Shown here one piece after another: positions 14,207-17,259 of a stretch of DNA of 17,259 nucleotides; the stretch's first letter is position 1, and each line of letters starts with the position of its first letter. The position numbers and the translations under genes were made by a program. Where the stretch lies: positions 1 through 17,259 of the forward strand of contig JABIUG010000187.1 in NCBI GenBank assembly GCA_018700655.1, in the 5' to 3' direction. A model generated the notes under the pieces. That model saw only the letters and a program-made list of their open reading frames with translations, searched no databases and was not told the DNA's origin. The DNA is from Rhodospirillaceae bacterium. Lineage in GTDB: Bacteria; Pseudomonadota; Alphaproteobacteria; SP197.

Positions 14207-15007
14207 ATGACGATGGAACGTGATGATTATACGGCGGCAAGCCGGGCGGCCTGGGATGCCTCGGCAGTGCATCACCGCGAGAATGAGGATTGGCGCCTGT
14301 TGACCGATGGTTTCGCCAGACCAGGTTTTTCCTGCCTCGATGCAGTCGAAACCGAAGTGCTGGAGACAATCGGCGTGGCCGGGCGCGATGTCGCGCAGAT
14401 CTGCTGCAACAACGCGCGTGAACTGCTTTCCGTCCGTAACATGGGTGCGGCCCGTTGTGTCGGCTTCCATCAGTCCGCCGAATTCCTCAAGCAGGGCGAA
14501 GAACTGGCCGTGATTGCGAGCCAGGAGATTGAGCTGGTCCCGGGTGACGTTTACAGGATCGATGACCGGTTTGACGGGACCTTTGATCTGGTTGTCATCA
14601 CCATCGGCGTCTTCGGCTGGATGCCAGACCTCAAGGAGTTCATGGAGATTCCGGCACGTCTGCTCAAGCTGGGCGGGCGTCTGGTGGTCCCCGAGGAACA
14701 TCCCGTGGTGAACATGTTCGACCCCCACGTGGAGCGGCCATTTGAGCCCTGTTTCGACTACTTCCGCGCCCTGCCGCTGCAGGAGGAGGGCGCAATCGTT
14801 TACGACGACACCGCCACCCAGACTGAAGCGACCCACTGGTGGTTCTTTCACACACTTTCGGATGTGATGACCGCAGCGCTAGAATGCGGCCTGTCGCTGG
14901 AGCGTTTCGACGAACACCCCGACAACATCTCGACCACGACCTACGACATCTATCAGAACCGGGCGACCACGATGCCGATGAGTTACCTGATGGTGATGAA
15001 GAACTAA
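14207..15007 (+). CDS. Class I SAM-dependent methyltransferase
   Basis: This 266-residue protein has the Rossmann methyltransferase fold. Motif I is a variant, DVAQICCNNARELLSVRNMGA (about residues 61-81), where most enzymes have a Gly-rich loop; next come the acidic strand end GFHQS, motif II-like GDVYRIDDRFDGTFDLVVITIGVFGWMPDL (residues about 113-142) and ARLLKLGGRLVVPEEHP. This CCNN subgroup is common in bacteria and its substrates are mostly unknown. Possible starts are GTG 14198, ATG 14207 and ATG 14213; none has a strong ribosome binding site and 14207 is a compromise. The class II aldolase gene begins 16 bases after the stop, so they are co-transcribed. The 166 bases between it and the divergent flippase gene hold several CCTGAG/CTCAGG copies but no clear promoter. 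Confidence 0.82.
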   Translation: MTMERDDYTAASRAAWDASAVHHRENEDWRLLTDGFARPGFSCLDAVETEVLETIGVAGRDVAQICCNNARELLSVRNMGAARCVGFHQSAEFLKQGEELAVIASQEIELVPGDVYRIDDRFDGTFDLVVITIGVFGWMPDLKEFMEIPARLLKLGGRLVVPEEHPVVNMFDPHVERPFEPCFDYFRALPLQEEGAIVYDDTATQTEATHWWFFHTLSDVMTAALECGLSLERFDEHPDNISTTTYDIYQNRATTMPMSYLMVMKN

Positions 15008-15023
15008 GGTTGAAGGAGGAACC

Positions 15024-15758
15024 ATGACGACAGACATCCAACAGACCCGCATCGACCTTGCCGCTGCCTACCGTTCGGCCGCGCGCATGGGGCTGAACGA
15101 GGGCATCTGCAATCATTTCACCATGATGGTGCCCGGCAGTCAGACCAACTTCCTGCTGATCCCCTATGGGGAGCATTGGTCGGAAGTGACGGCCTCGTCC
15201 CTGATCGAAGTCGATCTCGACGGCAACGTGATCGAGGGCGACGGCATCGCCGAAGATACCGCCTTCTGCATCCACGCGCCTATCCATCGCGCACGCGCCG
15301 ATGCGCGTTGCCTGCTCCACACCCACATGCCGTTCGCCACAGCGCTCACCATGCTGGAGGATTTCCGCTTTCCCATGGCAAGCCAGAACGAACTGGGGTT
15401 CTACGGGCGCATTGCCTATGACGACGACTATACCGGCCTCGCCTTCGACACCCAGGAAGGCGACCGGCTCGCCCAGGTGATGGGCGATTGCGACATCCTG
15501 ATGATGGCCAACCACGGCGTCATGATCGCCGGGCCTGACATCGCAACCGCCTATGACGATCTCTATTACTTTGAACAGGCCTGCCGCACGCTGGTTTATG
15601 CCTATCAGACCGGTCAGCCGATCAAGCGGGTGCCCCAGGACATCGTCGCGCGCACCGCGGCCCAGATGAACCGTGGTGGCGTACGCGAAGGCGCGACCCA
15701 CCACTTCGCTGCCCTGCGCCGCATTCTCGACCGGCATGAGCCCGACTACGTGAACTAG
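15024..15758 (+). CDS. Class II aldolase/adducin family protein
   Basis: This 244-residue protein has the metal-site histidines of the class II aldolase fold: His99 and His101 in LLHTHMP and His164 in MMANHGVMIAG. The glutamate that serves as catalytic base in fuculose-phosphate and ribulose-phosphate enzymes, usually in an SExxLH context, is replaced by Ala80 in TAFCIH. It therefore belongs to the adducin-like subgroup whose reactions are largely unknown. The ribosome binding site AAGGAGG just before ATG 15024 is the strongest in the window, suggesting high translation. It follows the methyltransferase by 16 bases. Function as an aldolase should not be assumed; a metal-dependent lyase or decarboxylase acting on a hydroxylated acid is equally possible. 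Confidence 0.87.
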   Translation: MTTDIQQTRIDLAAAYRSAARMGLNEGICNHFTMMVPGSQTNFLLIPYGEHWSEVTASSLIEVDLDGNVIEGDGIAEDTAFCIHAPIHRARADARCLLHTHMPFATALTMLEDFRFPMASQNELGFYGRIAYDDDYTGLAFDTQEGDRLAQVMGDCDILMMANHGVMIAGPDIATAYDDLYYFEQACRTLVYAYQTGQPIKRVPQDIVARTAAQMNRGGVREGATHHFAALRRILDRHEPDYVN

Positions 15759-15839
15759 GTACCGGCCCTGGTTAACCGGGACCGAAGCTGCAATGCGCGG
15801 CTGCTCCGCCGGAATACGCCTGCATAACAGGAGAAGAAC

Positions 15840-16586
15840 ATGGATCTAGGACTCACAGGCAAGGCCATCGTGGTCACGGGCGGAACGCGTGGCATCGGCC
15901 TGTCGATCGCGGATGTCTGTGCGCAGGAAGGCGCTGCGGTTGCTATTTGCGGTCGCACGCCGGAACACCTGGAAGCAGCAAAGTCGCAACTGGGCCGCCA
16001 TGGCTGCAAGGTTTTTGCAGCACTCTGCGATGTCGGCGAGCCCGACCAGATCGTTCGCTTCATCGACCAGGCCGCCGAAGCGCTGGGTGGCCTCCATGGC
16101 CTCGCCAACAATCCCTCGGGCTTCGGCAGTGCGGACAAAGAAGAAGACTGGAAACGAAGTCTCGATGTCGACCTGATGGGAACCGTGCGTGGCACCTGGG
16201 CTGTGCTGCCACATCTGAAGGCGGCCGGTGGTGGCGCGATCGTCAACACGACCTCGATTTCGGGCATCGGCGCCTCGGGCAACCTTTCCTATGGCGCGGC
16301 CAAGGCGGCAGTCATTCAGCTCAGCCAGTCCCACGCCCAGACGTATGCGCCTGAAGGCATTCGCGTCAACACGATCGCACCGGGCTCGATCGACTTCCCC
16401 GGGGGAGTCTGGCAGCAGAGAAAAGCCGAGAACCCCGATGTCTATTATGGCACCAAGGCGGGTATTCCCTCCGGCCGCTTCGGCGAGCCCGAGGAAGTCG
16501 GGAGAGTCGCGGCGTTCCTGCTCTCGGATGCTGCAAGCTGGGTTACCGGCCAGGTCATCGCCGTCGATGGCGGCCAGAACCTTTAG
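15840..16586 (+). CDS. Short-chain dehydrogenase/reductase (FabG-like)
   Basis: This 248-residue classical SDR has the TGGTRGIG nucleotide-binding loop (residues 13-20), the CDV strand, an LANNPSG segment in place of the usual NNAG, the active-site Ser139 in NTTSISG, Tyr151 and Lys155 in SYGAAKAA, the VNTIAPG segment, and the C-terminal ASWVTGQVIAVDGG. The Arg in TRGIG suggests NADPH. The substrate is a hydroxyl or keto compound that cannot be named. GGAG lies seven bases before ATG 15840. It is 81 bases downstream of the aldolase-family gene on the same strand; this gap includes a GGTTAACC palindrome flanked by CCC and GGG (about 15765-15780) and could hold a weak terminator or an independent promoter. 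Confidence 0.9.
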   Translation: MDLGLTGKAIVVTGGTRGIGLSIADVCAQEGAAVAICGRTPEHLEAAKSQLGRHGCKVFAALCDVGEPDQIVRFIDQAAEALGGLHGLANNPSGFGSADKEEDWKRSLDVDLMGTVRGTWAVLPHLKAAGGGAIVNTTSISGIGASGNLSYGAAKAAVIQLSQSHAQTYAPEGIRVNTIAPGSIDFPGGVWQQRKAENPDVYYGTKAGIPSGRFGEPEEVGRVAAFLLSDAASWVTGQVIAVDGGQNL

Positions 16587-16619
16587 ACAGTCCTGCGAAC
16601 GCACGCCGACGAAGATTGC

Positions 16620-16648
16620 CGCGCCTTGCAGGCTCGGCTACAAGGCCG
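16620..16648 (+). terminator. Possible weak terminator hairpin after the SDR gene
   Basis: CCTTG (16624-16628) pairs with CAAGG (16641-16645), and G16623, G16621 and C16620 extend the stem with one bulged base. The loop is 12 bases and no T run follows, so termination would be weak or Rho-assisted. It is the only structure seen between the SDR and ettA genes. Confidence 0.3.
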
Positions 16649-16689
16649 CTCAACATTCGCGACAGATTTGAAAAGAGTGGAGCGGCGCT

Positions 16690-17259
16690 TTGGCCTCGTA
16701 TCAGTACATCTATGTGATGAAGGGTCTCTCGAAGACCTATCCCGGCGGCCGTGAGGTTCTCAAGGACATCTGGCTGTCGTTCCTGCCGGGCGCCAAGATC
16801 GGTGTGCTTGGTGCCAACGGCGCCGGTAAATCGACCCTGATGAAAGTCATGGCCGGGCTCGAGACCGAGTTCAACGGCGAGGCCTGGGCGGCTGACCGCG
16901 TGAAGGTCGGTTATCTGGCGCAGGAGCCAGAGCTTGATCCGACCAAGAACGTCATGGGCAACGTCATGGAAGCCATGGCCGAGACCAAGGATCTGCTCGA
17001 TCGTTTCAACGAGGTTTCGGCCAAGTTCGCCGAACCGATGGACGATGACGCGATGAACGCCCTGATCGAAGAGCAGGGTGAGCTGCAGGAGAAGATTGAT
17101 GCGGTGAACGGCTGGGATCTCGAACGTACGCTCGAGATTGCGATGGACGCGCTGCGCCTGCCGCCGAGCGATGCAGAAGTCGCCAACCTCTCGGGCGGTG
17201 AAAGGCGCCGTGTCGCGCTATGTCGCCTGTTGCTGCAGAAGCCCGACATGCTGCTGCTC
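16690..17259 (+). CDS. ettA: Energy-dependent translational throttle protein EttA, 5' part
   Basis: The gene is cut by the right edge after 190 codons. EttA is an ABC-F ATPase that binds the ribosomal E site and gates entry into elongation according to the energy state. The start is a TTG at 16690, giving the family's MASYQYIYVMKGLSKTYPGG N-terminus, with GGAG (16679-16682) seven bases upstream. The first ABC domain shows Walker A GANGAGKST (about residues 38-46), a Q-loop LAQEPELDP, the long helical arm insertion (about 80-140), the signature LSGGERRRVALCRLLL, and the beginning of Walker B at PDMLLL. The non-ATG start explains why simple start rules would miss the first residues. The next bases should complete LLDEPTNHLD. 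Confidence 0.93.
   Translation, partial: MASYQYIYVMKGLSKTYPGGREVLKDIWLSFLPGAKIGVLGANGAGKSTLMKVMAGLETEFNGEAWAADRVKVGYLAQEPELDPTKNVMGNVMEAMAETKDLLDRFNEVSAKFAEPMDDDAMNALIEEQGELQEKIDAVNGWDLERTLEIAMDALRLPPSDAEVANLSGGERRRVALCRLLLQKPDMLLL

Overview
The window looks like a high-GC alphaproteobacterial chromosome, probably of a Rhodospirillales- or Rhizobiales-like lineage. The main pointers are a SAM-II riboswitch in front of metZ (SAM-II is chiefly an alphaproteobacterial element), a DinB with the N-terminal four-cysteine extension common in that class, and an EttA that starts MASYQYIY from a TTG codon. No tRNA, rRNA, CRISPR array, insertion sequence or phage gene is visible.

Layout. (1) 1-365: the end of a small heat-shock protein gene and its terminator. 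(2) 381-1789: a methionine-biosynthesis unit, made of a sigma70-type promoter, a SAM-II aptamer, an intrinsic terminator, metZ and a second terminator. (3) 1829-6487: a tightly packed plus-strand operon. It has a hairpin that can hide the first ribosome binding site, an M55 (DppA-like) peptidase gene with a large in-frame internal deletion, three tandem homocysteine S-methyltransferase paralogues (PF02574) that all carry His instead of the first zinc-ligand Cys, and an alpha/beta-hydrolase-OsmC fusion broken by one frameshift. (4) 6536-8580: dinB (minus) divergent from an unrecognised conserved-looking gene (plus). (5) 8758-12745: a trimethylamine-dehydrogenase-like flavoprotein (minus) divergent from a cytochrome P450 and a TetR regulator whose genes overlap by ATGA. 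The shared control region holds two related operator-like dyads that bracket the P450 promoter. (6) 12746-14040: a polysaccharide-flippase-like membrane protein (minus), frameshifted. (7) 14207-16586: a SAM-dependent methyltransferase, a class II aldolase/adducin-family protein and an SDR oxidoreductase. (8) 16690 to the window end: the start of ettA.

How the parts may work together. MetZ makes homocysteine from O-succinylhomoserine and sulfide, and the operon that follows encodes three enzymes of a family that methylates homocysteine, so region 2-3 reads as a sulfur/methyl-group locus. The methyl donor of the three paralogues is unknown. The P450, TetR and amine-dehydrogenase-like flavoprotein look like an inducible oxidative catabolic or detoxification module.

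Three genes carry lesions: one large in-frame deletion and two apparent single-base deletions. The single-base ones could be real decay or assembly error. The best candidates for something undescribed are the three-paralogue His-Cys-Cys methyltransferase operon and the flavoprotein/P450/TetR module with its altered substrate pocket.
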